Shown here: in pieces, positions 6,257 through 16,900 of the stretch
Layout of the letters: the number at the start of each line of letters is the position of its first letter
How positions within the stretch are numbered: position 1 is the first letter of the stretch
Assembly (NCBI GenBank): GCA_022710725.1
Contig: JAKLGK010000005.1
Coordinates: forward strand, 62,001 to 126,000
Length of the DNA stretch: 64,000 nt
From: Verrucomicrobiota bacterium
GTDB taxonomy: Bacteria; Verrucomicrobiota; Kiritimatiellia; CAIQIC01; JAGNIJ01
Direction of reading: 5' to 3'
Notes under the pieces: generated by a model
The model's database searches: none
What the model was told of the DNA's origin: nothing
What the model saw: only the letters and a program-made list of their open reading frames with translations
Translations under genes and position numbers: made by a program

Positions 6257-9200
6257 ATGACACGCCGTGTGGGTTTTCTCGTTTTTGGCCTGCTGCCCGC
6301 CCTGCTGCTTCCCGCTGCAAAAGCGGATATCACCTCCGACCTGCAGGAAATCGCCGACGGACTCGTGGATCAGGGCAGTCCCGCCGCCCTCCTGCATGTC
6401 GAGGATTCCGCTCTCGGCACGAACGCCCTGGCGTCCGGCGTCCGCTACCCGAACGAGATCATCGAGGGCGAGTCCGTCACGGGCGAACTGGCCGCCGCGC
6501 ACACCATGTGGTTCCACTGCGCGACGGTTTCGGGGCAGTACTACGGCGTCGTGGTGACCGGCTTCACGGCTGATGTTTCGCTCCAGCTTGTGAACGAGTC
6601 GCTCGGTTTCGTCACCAACCGCTCGGGCGGGTGGACCGGCTGGACGAGCCAGGACGACGGCGGGTACGACGTCGGCCTGTCCTCGACGGGCAACACGCCA
6701 TTCGTTTTACGCTTCTACTCCTTCACCAACACCATCGCACGGGCGACACAGTGGATCACGGAGCAGATGGAGATGCAGGACGTGGTTGGCCTTTCGGTCG
6801 CGCTGGTTGACGGGCAGGAGATCGCCTGGGCGCGCGGCTTCGGTTACGCGGACCTCGAGAACGGCATTCCCGTCACGACCGACACCGTGTTTCGCGTCGG
6901 CTCGGTCGCCAAGCTGTTCACGGCCACGGCCGCCCTGCAGTACCACGACCAGGACGAACTAGGGCTCGATGATCCGGTGACCAACCACCTGCCGGGGCTC
7001 CGGCTGTTGTATCGTTATCCGGAGACGGATTCGATCACCGTCCGCGACCTGCTGGACCACCACAGCGGGTTGCCGGGCGATCTAATAAACTCGGGCTTCA
7101 CCACCGAGCCGGTCGTCGGACGATATGCCTGGCTCACCAACTGCCTGGTGACCACGTACCCCATTTATCCGCCGCGGCTGATTTTTAGCTACTGCAATTC
7201 GAGCTTTACCCTGATGGAAGGGGTCATCGAGGCCGTTGACGGCTCCGGCGCACCGTTCACCACCTTGGTGGCCAGCAACCTCTTCGAGCCGTTGGGCATG
7301 GAGGCCACCTCTTTCTTGAAGGACAAGCCCGCGATCGTCAGCCAGCTCGCGAAACCCTACATTGACGGGCAGGCCATGCCGGAGGAATACGCGAACATTT
7401 ACGGCACCGGTGGGATGTACAGCCGTCCCGTCGACCTGGCCCAATACATCCGCATGATTCTTGCGGGCGGTGTGGCGCCGGGCGGAACGCGGGTCCTGGG
7501 CACCGACTCGGTGGCGGAAATGCTTACGCCGCAGGCAACCAATGCGCCGTTCGCTCCGTTCGCCCCGTTAACGGCAGGGCTGGGCTGGGAGGCCGTGGAA
7601 TGGCCGCCGCTCAAGTATGCGGGCAACCTGGCGTTCAAGAGCGGATGGACCATGGTCTATCACGCCAACGTGGCCGCGCTTCCGGAGCGTGACCTCGGCT
7701 TCGCCATCACGCTCAGCTCGCCGGCCTATATCGAGAAGACGGCCACGGACTTCGTTCTGAAGCACGCGGTGAGCGACCGGTATGGAATTCCCGTGCCGAC
7801 GAACACGGTCTATTTCCCGGGCGCGACGCAGGCCGTGTCGCAGGCGGAACTCGATGCATTGGCCGGCGTCTATGCGACGGGGGATGGATACCACCGGGTG
7901 GAGTCGCACCCCGGGTCGCTGACCCTCGTGCTCAACGCCGAAAGCGACGAGGCGAAGCGCTTCACCAACATGCTTCTCCGCGCCGACGGCTGGTTCTCGC
8001 CGGGCGCCTCGCCGACGAACGGCATGCTGATCACGAACATCGCCGGGCGGACGATGCTCGTGTGGCGGATAGCGTACGGCGGATCCGTGTTGACGAACCT
8101 GCATTGTGGCGAGCGCGTCAATCCCGCGCCGCTTTCTGCGGCATGGAGCAATCGGCTCGGGAAGGCCTGGTTTGTGCTGGATGAATCCCCGGCCGGCTAC
8201 AGCATTGCCCTGGGCACCAGCACGCGTCTCACGTTCACCAATCGCGACGGCGTTCTGCTTGTCCAGTGCGACTACGTCGAAGGGTCCCAGGTGCTCTCGC
8301 CGACCAACGACAATACGGCCTTTGTCAGCGGCCTGATCAATCGCGGCGACTCCGCCGTGCAGGTTTTTACTTCCAACACCTTCGAGTACCTGCGTTATTG
8401 CGGATACACGTTTCAGCCGGCGGAGAGCTTCCCCGTCCTGTATCCGGGCTCGATGACCAACCTGTCGCTCGCGGCCGGCGAGACCCGGTGGTTCGCCGTG
8501 CCGGGCTGGACGGGCGACCCGCAGGGCCTGACGATCACCAATGCCTCCGCCCCGCTGCGGCTTAACCTGTACACGCCCGAGGGCTATTTGCTGGGCCGTG
8601 GAACGAGTGCGCTGCCATGGATCTGTCCGACGGGTGGGACGTACTACCTCTCGGTCGGCGCGATGAACAACGCCTCCGGCAATCTGCGCGCGTACTCGCT
8701 TACCAACACCATCGCGAAGGCTACCGAGCAGATCGAGGGGCTGATGGTATCCAACGGGGTGGTCGGTCTTTCCGTCGCGCTGGTGGACGGACAGGAGATC
8801 GCCTGGGCGCGCGGGTTCGGCTACGCGGATCGGGAAAACGGCATCCCCGTGACGACCGACACCGTGTTCCGTATCGGCTCGGTCTCCAAGGTGTTCACGA
8901 CCACCGCCGCCCTCCAATACCGCGACCGGGGCAAACTGGGGCTCGACGATTCAATAACCAACTACCTGCCGGGGCTCCGCCTGCTGGACCGCGGCGGTTT
9001 CCCGGGCACCGATGCCGTCACGGTACGCGACCTGCTCGATCACCACAGCGGTTTGCCGGGCGATCTTCTGAACTCCTCCATGACTACTGAGCCGTTCGGC
9101 GGACGCTTTGCCTGGCTCACCAACTACCTGGCGGGCACGTATCCTGTGTATCCGCCGCGCCTCGTGAACAGCTACTGCAACTCGGGCTTTGTCCTCATGG

Positions 9201-10918
9201 AGGGGGTCGTCGAGGCCGCGGACGGCTCCGGCACGCCCTTCACGGACCTGATGAGCAGCAACCTCTTTGAACCGTTAGGAATGGACGCAAGCTCCATCCT
9301 CAAAGACAAGCCCGACATCACGAACCATCTCGCAAGACCCTATGTCAATGAGCAGGTCATGCCGGAGGAATTCATAAATATTCACGGCACCGGCGGAATG
9401 TACAGCCGTCCCGTCGACCTGGCCCAATACATCCGCATGATTCTTGCAGGCGGTGTGGCGCCGGACGGGACGCGCATCCTGGAGACCAACTCAGTGGCGG
9501 AAATGCTTACACCGCAGGCGACCAACGCGCCCTTGGAGCCGTTCGTCTGGGAGACGGTTGGACTGGGCTGGGACACCGTACGATCGCCGGAACTCAGTTA
9601 CGCGGGCGACCTGGCCTGGAAGAACGGCATAACGACCGTCTATCGCGCCAACATGGCCGTGCTGCCGAACCGCGATCTCGGCTTCGCCATCACGGTCAGC
9701 TCGCCGGCGGCTTTCGCGGGCGGGCCTCTGTACTTCGTTCTGCAGCAAGCGGTGAGCGACAAGTACGGGATTCCCGTGCCGACGAACACCGTGTATTTCC
9801 CGGCTGCAACACAGGCCGTGTCGCAGGCGGAACTCGACGCGCTGGCCGGCATCTATGCGGCGGGGGACGGATACCACAGGGTGGAATCGCAGCCGGGGTC
9901 GCTGACCCTCGTGCTCAACGCCCATAGCGACGAACCGCCGCCGGACGGCTCCCGCGTGGTCGTCACCAATTTGTGTCTTCGTACCGACGGCTGGTTCTCG
10001 GTGGGTTCCCCGCCGTCGTTCAGCATCGTGATCACGAATATCGCGGAGCGGACGGCACTCGCGTACCGGCAGGCGTCGGGCGCCCTTTCGGAAACGAGCC
10101 TGATTGGCGAACGCTTCAATCCCGAGCCGCTTCCCGCGGCGTGGAGCAACCGGCTCGGGAAAGCCTGGTATGTGCTGGACGAATCCCCGGTCAGCTACTT
10201 CGTTGTCATGGGCTTTAGCCCGCGTCTCGCGTTCACCAACCGCGACGCCCTTCTGCTTGTCCAGTCCGAATACACCGGAGGGTCCCATGTGCTCTCGCCG
10301 ACCAACGACAACGTGGCCTTTGTCTGCGGCCTGGTGAACGCGGAAGATTCCGCCGTGCAGGTGTTCACGTCCAACACCTTCGAGTACCTGCGCCTCGCCG
10401 GATACACGTGGCAGCCCGAAGACAGCATCCCGGAACTGACGCCGGGCGTGCCGGTGAGCGGCACCAACCTTTCCACTCAATGCAACTGGTACCGCGCTGA
10501 CCTTCCGGTCGGCACGTTCACGCTGACCTGCAGCGACACCAACATCCGCATGATCGTCTACGGAGGAATGGCCGCGCCGGTCATAGCCATCGGTTCGTAC
10601 ACCTTTGCGCAGACGGCTTCCGGATCCGTCTATGTCGCGCTGGGCACGATGTCGTCGTCCGTGCCGTACGAACTCGATGCGGGACGCGCCACCCTCATCC
10701 TCGAACGGATCGAGGGGGGGCCGTCCGGCATGGCGTTCACATGGATCAGCCAACCGGGCACCAACTACACGGTCGAAGTGGCCACCAATCTCTGCGGCGA
10801 CCCTGCGTTTGCGCCGCTGGCGAGCAACCTCCCGTCCTCGGACGAAATCGTGACCACGTGGACGGCGGCCCCGCCGGCATCCGCCCTTGAGTTCTACCGC
10901 GTGCGTCTCCCGCCGTAA
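6257..10918 (+). CDS. Secreted protein with two tandem serine beta-lactamase-fold domains
   Basis: The protein has 1553 residues. The signal peptide is clear (MTRRVGFLVFGLLPALLLPAAKA), so ATG 6257 is preferred to 6197. Two homologous halves, offset by about 660 residues, each carry a class C beta-lactamase/S12 serine hydrolase domain. The SxxK motif is SVAK at residues 216-219 and SVSK at 875-878; the YxN motif is YCN at about 312 and 973. A third-box candidate is KSG in the first half and KNG in the second, so the second may be impaired. Between and after them are beta-rich segments ending in a TNYTVEV...FYRV module common in secreted proteins of this group. Substrate unknown: peptidoglycan, esters or peptides are possible. 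First gene of the island operon. Confidence 0.85.
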   Translation: MTRRVGFLVFGLLPALLLPAAKADITSDLQEIADGLVDQGSPAALLHVEDSALGTNALASGVRYPNEIIEGESVTGELAAAHTMWFHCATVSGQYYGVVVTGFTADVSLQLVNESLGFVTNRSGGWTGWTSQDDGGYDVGLSSTGNTPFVLRFYSFTNTIARATQWITEQMEMQDVVGLSVALVDGQEIAWARGFGYADLENGIPVTTDTVFRVGSVAKLFTATAALQYHDQDELGLDDPVTNHLPGLRLLYRYPETDSITVRDLLDHHSGLPGDLINSGFTTEPVVGRYAWLTNCLVTTYPIYPPRLIFSYCNSSFTLMEGVIEAVDGSGAPFTTLVASNLFEPLGMEATSFLKDKPAIVSQLAKPYIDGQAMPEEYANIYGTGGMYSRPVDLAQYIRMILAGGVAPGGTRVLGTDSVAEMLTPQATNAPFAPFAPLTAGLGWEAVEWPPLKYAGNLAFKSGWTMVYHANVAALPERDLGFAITLSSPAYIEKTATDFVLKHAVSDRYGIPVPTNTVYFPGATQAVSQAELDALAGVYATGDGYHRVESHPGSLTLVLNAESDEAKRFTNMLLRADGWFSPGASPTNGMLITNIAGRTMLVWRIAYGGSVLTNLHCGERVNPAPLSAAWSNRLGKAWFVLDESPAGYSIALGTSTRLTFTNRDGVLLVQCDYVEGSQVLSPTNDNTAFVSGLINRGDSAVQVFTSNTFEYLRYCGYTFQPAESFPVLYPGSMTNLSLAAGETRWFAVPGWTGDPQGLTITNASAPLRLNLYTPEGYLLGRGTSALPWICPTGGTYYLSVGAMNNASGNLRAYSLTNTIAKATEQIEGLMVSNGVVGLSVALVDGQEIAWARGFGYADRENGIPVTTDTVFRIGSVSKVFTTTAALQYRDRGKLGLDDSITNYLPGLRLLDRGGFPGTDAVTVRDLLDHHSGLPGDLLNSSMTTEPFGGRFAWLTNYLAGTYPVYPPRLVNSYCNSGFVLMEGVVEAADGSGTPFTDLMSSNLFEPLGMDASSILKDKPDITNHLARPYVNEQVMPEEFINIHGTGGMYSRPVDLAQYIRMILAGGVAPDGTRILETNSVAEMLTPQATNAPLEPFVWETVGLGWDTVRSPELSYAGDLAWKNGITTVYRANMAVLPNRDLGFAITVSSPAAFAGGPLYFVLQQAVSDKYGIPVPTNTVYFPAATQAVSQAELDALAGIYAAGDGYHRVESQPGSLTLVLNAHSDEPPPDGSRVVVTNLCLRTDGWFSVGSPPSFSIVITNIAERTALAYRQASGALSETSLIGERFNPEPLPAAWSNRLGKAWYVLDESPVSYFVVMGFSPRLAFTNRDALLLVQSEYTGGSHVLSPTNDNVAFVCGLVNAEDSAVQVFTSNTFEYLRLAGYTWQPEDSIPELTPGVPVSGTNLSTQCNWYRADLPVGTFTLTCSDTNIRMIVYGGMAAPVIAIGSYTFAQTASGSVYVALGTMSSSVPYELDAGRATLILERIEGGPSGMAFTWISQPGTNYTVEVATNLCGDPAFAPLASNLPSSDEIVTTWTAAPPASALEFYRVRLPP

Positions 10919-10982
10919 GCGCGGAATCATCTTGACGGCCGGAGGCCGCAGGAGTAAGCAGGGATTTAATCGCGGGGGGCTT

Positions 10983-12767
10983 TTGAGCAGGCACTCGAAT
11001 GCAGGCCGCTGGGGAGCCGTGGTGCTGGCGATTCTGGCGCTGGGCGGCGCGGCCCAAGCCCAGTGGGTCACGCAAAACATTTCTCTTCAGCCGGGCTGGA
11101 ACGCGGTCTACCTCGAGGTCCAGCCGGCGCCTTCCGATTGCGAGACGATCTTCAGCGGCCACCCGGTCGAGGATGTCTGGTTGTGGAACAAAAGGTTCTC
11201 CCCGGTCGAGTTCGAGCTGGATCCGGATACGCCGCTGGCCCCGAATCCGCACTGGCTGATCTGGCTGCCGTCCACCAACACGGAATCCTTCCTCTCGCAA
11301 GTCTTCGGCCTGCAGGCCTGCCAATCCTATCTCATCCGTGTGCCGACCAGCGCGGCGCCCTTCGAGATCTCGGTGAAGGGGGCCCCGGTTATCCCGCACC
11401 TGGAATGGTTCCCACACGCCCTGAATCTGGTGGGGTTTCCCATCAACCCGGTCGCCCCGCCGACGTTCTCCGAATTTTTCACGGCCGCGCCACAGGTGGA
11501 CACGTCGCGCGGATTCGATAACGAGCTGTACACCCTCGACGCCTCGGGGCGTGGGCGCACGATCGTCCAGCCGTACCGCGACCGGATCCAGCCCGGCCGG
11601 GCCTACTGGGTGAAGTGCAGCGGCGCGCTGGATTACGAGGGGCCGTTGCGGGTAACGACCACGATCGCCGGCGGGCTGGATTTCGGGCTGGTGCTGGAAG
11701 AGATCGGTTTGTCGGTCGCCAATGTCTCGACCACCACGGCGGTCACGGTGACCCTCAAGCAGGCGGCCTCCGAGGCGCCGCCGGCCGGCCAGGCGGAGCT
11801 GGCGGGCCCGGTGCCGCTCTCCTATATGATCAGCACCCTCGGCACGAGCAACGACCTGGCGTGGACGAACCTGCCGGCGAAAGGGCTCACGAAAACCTTG
11901 GCCGCGGGCGAGACGTGGAGCCTCAATTTCGGCTGCCGCCGCAACGACATGGCCCCGTACACGCCCGCGGGGACCAACGGGGCGGCGTACCAGAGCATCC
12001 TGGAGATTGCCGACGGGTCGCCGTCGCTCCTGGTCCGCGTCCCGGTCATCGCGGAGAAGGACAACGTGCGGCGGCTGGGATTGAGGCAGGATGAGTACGA
12101 CCTGGACGACCATCACAGCGACGAGGGCCTTTGGGTCGGCTACGCGGTCATCAACGAGGTCACCTGCCCGTCGTACTCCTCCACTAATCTCCTTCCGACG
12201 GAATCCGACTGCCGCCTGCGCCTGATCCTGCACTCGGACGCCTACGGCCGGGTCAAGCTGCTGCAGCGCGTTTACCTGGCGTGGGTCGGCCCCGCGACGA
12301 ACGGCGAGTACGGGCTCTTCATGGACGAGGCGTCCGTCCCGACGGACTCGGAGGACGTGGACCTCATCAGCAGCGCCGCCTTCCCGCTGATGGCGCCGGT
12401 AGCCCTGGCCAACTGCGACACCAACCGGCCCCCCACAGGCCTGACGAACCAGCTTTGCGGGACCGTGGTCCTGGCCTTCAACGACCCCACCAACCCGTTC
12501 CTGCACCGGTACCATCCGCTGCTGGACAACAAGGACTGGAACTTCCATTCCTACTCCAACGCCGTCGAATCGCGCGACGTGACGCGGGAAATCCTCATGG
12601 ATTTCAACGACAACGTTTTCACCGGCGGCGCGCCGGACCCGTTTTACGGCATCAGCGAAATCGGCGGGACCTACGAGGAGATCCTCACCGGACTGCGCGA
12701 ACAGCCGATTCATGTGAAAGGGGCCTTCTATTTGCAGCGGGTGAGCCTGGTGAACGAGTTGCACTGA
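10983..12767 (+). CDS. Secreted protein of unknown function, island operon gene 2
   Basis: The frame encodes a signal peptide (WGAVVLAILALGGAAQA) followed by mature WVTQNISLQPGWNAVYLEVQ. I chose TTG 10983, with GGGGGG just upstream, because the in-frame ATG at 10887 lies inside the previous gene; the overlap version is possible. The ~570 mature residues have many aromatic and Asn/Thr residues, short beta strands and few cysteines, and no catalytic motif is visible. The segment PGRAYWVKCSG and the N-terminal PGWNAVYLEV resemble an opening module seen in large secreted proteins of PVC bacteria, from memory only. It may scaffold or anchor the other products of the operon. Confidence 0.75.
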   Translation: MSRHSNAGRWGAVVLAILALGGAAQAQWVTQNISLQPGWNAVYLEVQPAPSDCETIFSGHPVEDVWLWNKRFSPVEFELDPDTPLAPNPHWLIWLPSTNTESFLSQVFGLQACQSYLIRVPTSAAPFEISVKGAPVIPHLEWFPHALNLVGFPINPVAPPTFSEFFTAAPQVDTSRGFDNELYTLDASGRGRTIVQPYRDRIQPGRAYWVKCSGALDYEGPLRVTTTIAGGLDFGLVLEEIGLSVANVSTTTAVTVTLKQAASEAPPAGQAELAGPVPLSYMISTLGTSNDLAWTNLPAKGLTKTLAAGETWSLNFGCRRNDMAPYTPAGTNGAAYQSILEIADGSPSLLVRVPVIAEKDNVRRLGLRQDEYDLDDHHSDEGLWVGYAVINEVTCPSYSSTNLLPTESDCRLRLILHSDAYGRVKLLQRVYLAWVGPATNGEYGLFMDEASVPTDSEDVDLISSAAFPLMAPVALANCDTNRPPTGLTNQLCGTVVLAFNDPTNPFLHRYHPLLDNKDWNFHSYSNAVESRDVTREILMDFNDNVFTGGAPDPFYGISEIGGTYEEILTGLREQPIHVKGAFYLQRVSLVNELH

Positions 12768-12828
12768 AGGTCGGGCGCGTTGGCTCCACGCGCCGCGCGG
12801 AAGCGGATTTATAAGAAGGGACGTGATT

Positions 12829-13938
12829 ATGAGAACGAAGAAAAGAAATCCATTCCTCCTTCATCCCTCATCCCTCATCCTCCTCCTCTGTTCATCCTTC
12901 ATCCTTGACCCTTCATCCTTCTCCTTCGCCCAGTCCGGCGCGCCGGCCGTTATTAACTACCAGGGCCGGTTGTACGACCCCTCGTTGGGCGGGACGGGCG
13001 GGCCGCTGACCGGCGTGCAGCAGATCGAGTTCCGCATCTACGACAACATCACGGGCGGCACGCTGATCTGGGGACGCCAGTTCCCGGTAAGCTGCACGGA
13101 CCAGGGGGTGTTCAACGTGCTGCTGAACGACGGCGGCACGTGGCTGGCCGGCGCGACCAATCACCTGCCGTCCGTGTTCCTGGGATCGGATCGTTTCCTG
13201 GAGCTGACCGTGGTCGGCCACGGCAGCGCGATCAGTCCGCGCCAGCAGCTCGTCAGCGCGCCCTACGCGTTGCAGGCCGCGCACGCGGCGGATGCCCTCG
13301 CGGCGGGCAGCGGCTTCACCGTGAACGGCGGGGTCCTGGCCGTGAACGGCCTCCTGAACATGAGCGGGCTGGCGACCCTCAACAGCGGCTTGGTGGTTCG
13401 CGGTTCGACCGCGCTGGCCGGCACCCTCGGCGTCGGCGGGGCGACGGTCGTCAGCAACACCCTGCATGTCACCGGCAACTTCGACGTGGCCGCCCCTTCG
13501 ACGATCGCGGGGTTCGGGAGCATCCCGATCGGTGGCATCATCATGTGGTCCGGGGCGCCCGCGGGCATCCCGTCCGGCTGGGCCCTGTGCGACGGCGGCA
13601 CGCACGAGGGGGTGCCGACCCCGGACCTGCGGAATCGGTTCGTGGTGGGCGCGGGCGGCGCCTACGCCGTGAGCAGCACGGGCGGCGTGGACACCGTGAC
13701 GCTGGACCAGCAGCAGATCCCTTCGCACACCCATCCCGTGTACGCGCCCAATAACGATGTCAATGGGAGCACATCCCAGGGCTGGCCGGCCAACAACAAT
13801 CACCAGTCGTTCCGAAGCTCCGACCGGGGCCGGGAATACACGATCAACAGTGCCGCCGTGGGCAGCATCGGCGGCGGGCAGGCCCACGAGAACCGGCCGC
13901 CGTACTATGCCCTTTGCTACATCATGCGCGTGAAATGA
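12829..13938 (+). CDS. Secreted fibre with phage tail-collar C-terminus
   Basis: The signal peptide is encoded by a pyrimidine-rich heptamer repeat (ILLLCSSFILDPSSFSFAQ). Then comes the module INYQGRLYDPSL...FRIYDNITGG...SPRQQLVSAPYALQAAHA, frequent at the start of bacterial secreted fibre proteins. Next is a Gly/Asn-rich repetitive shaft (about 160-215), and last a tail-collar domain: IPIGGIIMWSGAPAGIPSGW, ALCDGG, TPDLRNRFVVGAG, IPSHTHP and NRPPYYALCYIMRV. This layout is that of trimeric, phage-tail-like adhesins (microcystin-dependent-protein type). ATG 12829 is preferred to GTG 12823 for its spacing from AAGAAGGG. It lies 61 nt after the previous gene and 4 nt before the giant gene. Confidence 0.85.
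   Translation: MRTKKRNPFLLHPSSLILLLCSSFILDPSSFSFAQSGAPAVINYQGRLYDPSLGGTGGPLTGVQQIEFRIYDNITGGTLIWGRQFPVSCTDQGVFNVLLNDGGTWLAGATNHLPSVFLGSDRFLELTVVGHGSAISPRQQLVSAPYALQAAHAADALAAGSGFTVNGGVLAVNGLLNMSGLATLNSGLVVRGSTALAGTLGVGGATVVSNTLHVTGNFDVAAPSTIAGFGSIPIGGIIMWSGAPAGIPSGWALCDGGTHEGVPTPDLRNRFVVGAGGAYAVSSTGGVDTVTLDQQQIPSHTHPVYAPNNDVNGSTSQGWPANNNHQSFRSSDRGREYTINSAAVGSIGGGQAHENRPPYYALCYIMRVK
12851..12929 (+). repeat. Heptamer pyrimidine repeat coding a signal peptide
   Basis: The tract is built from variants of TTCATCC and CTCATCC in near-tandem order and is almost free of G. It encodes the hydrophobic core of the fibre protein's signal peptide (HPSSLILLL, DPSSF). A second example of the habit is at 21529-21567. 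Confidence 0.6.
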
Positions 13939-13942
13939 ACTC

Positions 13943-16900
13943 ATGAGCCGGATCGATAGAAGCCGTTTCCAAACACTGGAAAAATCGGGCGCGAATTTTC
14001 CAATGGTGGGGAAAAAACGGGCCGCATTTTCCAATGTTTGGAAAACGGGCTGCGCCTGGCTGTCGGTCCTGGCGTTGCCCGCCGCGGGGGCCCAGACGCC
14101 GCAGCTCACGGCGGAGTTCCTCAACCCGTGGAGCGTGCCCGCGCCGGGCGGACTGTACTCCAACTACTACGTCAACGGCGTCGGCGCGCCGGCCTTCGGC
14201 GGCAGCACGTTGACCAACATCCTCACCGCGCCGGACGGGTCGTCCAGCACCGTGACCTACCGATCCCCGTCCACCGGCCTGGTCCTCGCCTTCTCGCAGT
14301 ACGGCCAGCCGGTCGAGTCCGATGTGGCGCAGTATGACCTGGGCGACGTGATCCCCTGGCCGGCGGGGATGGTCAGCACGAGCGCGCCGCCGGTCGGGTT
14401 CGAGGCGGTCCGCGTGGGCAACAACACCAATGCCTACTACCAGATCACGAATCCCGTCGGGGCGGTGATCTACCTCCCGTCCACCCGCCAGGTGGTCGCG
14501 GCAGCGGGGGGGAACGTCGAGATCGGCTGGCTGACGACGGGGGGGGTGGTGCGCACCGTGTACACCATCTCCGCGGTGCCGGCGGAGCGGCCGGCGCGGG
14601 TGTTCTGGACGGAGCCGCCCTACAACGCGCCGGCGGTGAACCTGAGCGCGAACGGCCAGCAGGTCTTCGCGTGCATCCACTACAACAACTACGTCACCCG
14701 CCCGGTCATGGAGGCGGTCACGACCCAGAACGCGCAGGGGGAGTGGGTCGTGACGACGCAGCTCGTCAGCGGCGTCTGGCTGGACGGCGAGGGGGTGGCG
14801 CAAAAGATCCGCGCGATGGACGTGGAGGGGATCGCGCTGCTCGAGTACTACGCCGACGGCACCTTCACCCGGTCCATTGATCTCCAGCCGATCCAGGTCA
14901 TGCCGCCGACCGTGAACATCATCGAGGCGGACATCGGCTCGCGGCTGTTGCCGACGGACCATTACTACGGGGTGGACGATTTGATCCCGCGGATCATGGC
15001 CGGGGCGGGGGACGACGGCCGCGTCCTGAAGGTGGGCCTGGACGGGCCGAAGGAAAACTGGGTGTTCGCCATCCGGCGCACGGTGGAGGATCCCTGGGAC
15101 GTGGAAATCTTCTGGGAGCACCAGGACGACCGGGGGGTGGTGTGGCCGTTCGAGGTGGACTGGTACGCGCTGGACTGGCCGGACCACGCGACCCGGTACG
15201 TCCTGGGCGAAGCGCTGACGAACACCGCGCCGATCTTCCTGCCGGACAGCCTCGCCGCGGCCCTGCCCAACGAGGAGCCGGCGGGCATCGCGTCCGTCGC
15301 CGTGGACGGCCGGAGCTTCAGCGCCACCGCGCCGGGGCACATCCTCGTGCAATACTCGACGCACGACAACATGTGGTTCGACGTCCTGCGCGCCGTGCGG
15401 CACGACGATCGGACGGAGTACGACCCGACCCCGCAACTGTGGGACATCGGCCGGGAGATCCTGCCCTTCGCCGACGACAACTACGTGCTGTACTTTGACG
15501 GCACGAACGAATACGTCGAGGCGACGATGGATGCCGGGTTCCACGGGCAAGACGGGTTCACGGTCGAGGCGTGGGCGTACCGGTCGGGACGGATCATGAA
15601 CAAGGATGGGCCCCTGGTGTCGCACACGGCATCGGAGGGCTTCGCCGGTTCGAACGACTGGGAGATCGCGTACGGGTGGGGATCGGACGTGTATTTCTGG
15701 ACGCACGCCGGGACGGCCTCATGGAGCATGTCCGGCACCGCCGACCTGAACCAGTGGCACCATTTCGCCGGCGTGTATGACGGGACCAACGTGCTGCTGT
15801 ACGTGGACGGCGTGCTGCGCGCGAGCACGGCGGCGTCCACGGCCCTGGGCGTGGCGAATCGCCCGCTGATGATCGGGCACTCGGTCCGCCAGAACGCCTA
15901 TTTCCAGGGCAAGATTGACGAGGTGCGGATCTGGAACACGGCGCGCCGCGCCGCGCAGATCTCGGACCACATGTACCGCTCGATCCAGGGCCCCGAGGAC
16001 GATCTCGCCGCCTGCTACCCGCTGGACGAAGGCGCGGGAACGCACATCCGGGATGCGGTGGACGGGTCGTACGGCCAGTTCCACGGAACCCCCCAGTGGT
16101 CGGCCTCGTTCCACCTGGCCAACACCAACGTCAGCGAACTGGCCGAGTTCCCCGGCTACATCTACTCCGGCCGCGCGTACAACGTGAACCGTTACCACTA
16201 CCCCGACGAGGACGACCCCGGCCGGGCGTCCTACATCTTCGCGGTCAACACCAACGATTTCGAAATCTGGTGGGCTCGGCCGAGCAGCCAGACCGACCTG
16301 CCCTCCCAAGTCTATTATCCCTCCCTGGCCGTGCACTACCACGCGACGTGGCCGACCAACGCGCCGCAGATCGTGATCGCCGGCGGCCGGGGGAGCGGCG
16401 ACGACGTGTTGAGCGCGCCGTCGATCTACTACCAGAACGACGGGGCGTTGCCCGGCTACAACCCGAACGAGGAGCACGCGCTGGTCCTGGGCGGCAAGGC
16501 CTACGCGCTGCGGGACGACCTGAACCGGACCAACAGCAGTCAGCCCTTTGTCCTCGTGGACGGCCTGGACCCGCAGACGGCGCGGCCCACCATGAGGACG
16601 TACGGCGTGGTCCGGACCAACGCGGACTATCGTTTCGAGTATTCGGTGAAGGCGGGCTCGGCGATCATCCCGCCGATGCCATTGAGCGCGATGCCGCCGT
16701 GCAGCAATACGACGTACGCCTGGGGGCCGGCGTGGGAGGACCGCAAGGAAAGCTGGTGGGCCAAGGCGGCGGGCAACGACGGGGGCGACACGAATGCCGG
16801 CATGCGGTTCTTCTACCAGGTCCAGCCCTCGTTCTGGTTCCCGGCCCTCGGCGCGGGGAGTCAGCCGGCCCTCGGGCGCGAGGTTCCCTGGCTGCCGACC

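Noticed and set aside
13966..14045. Three 30-bp repeats considered as a CRISPR array
   Set aside because: The repeats are contiguous without unique spacers, are imperfect and palindromic, and no cas gene is near.
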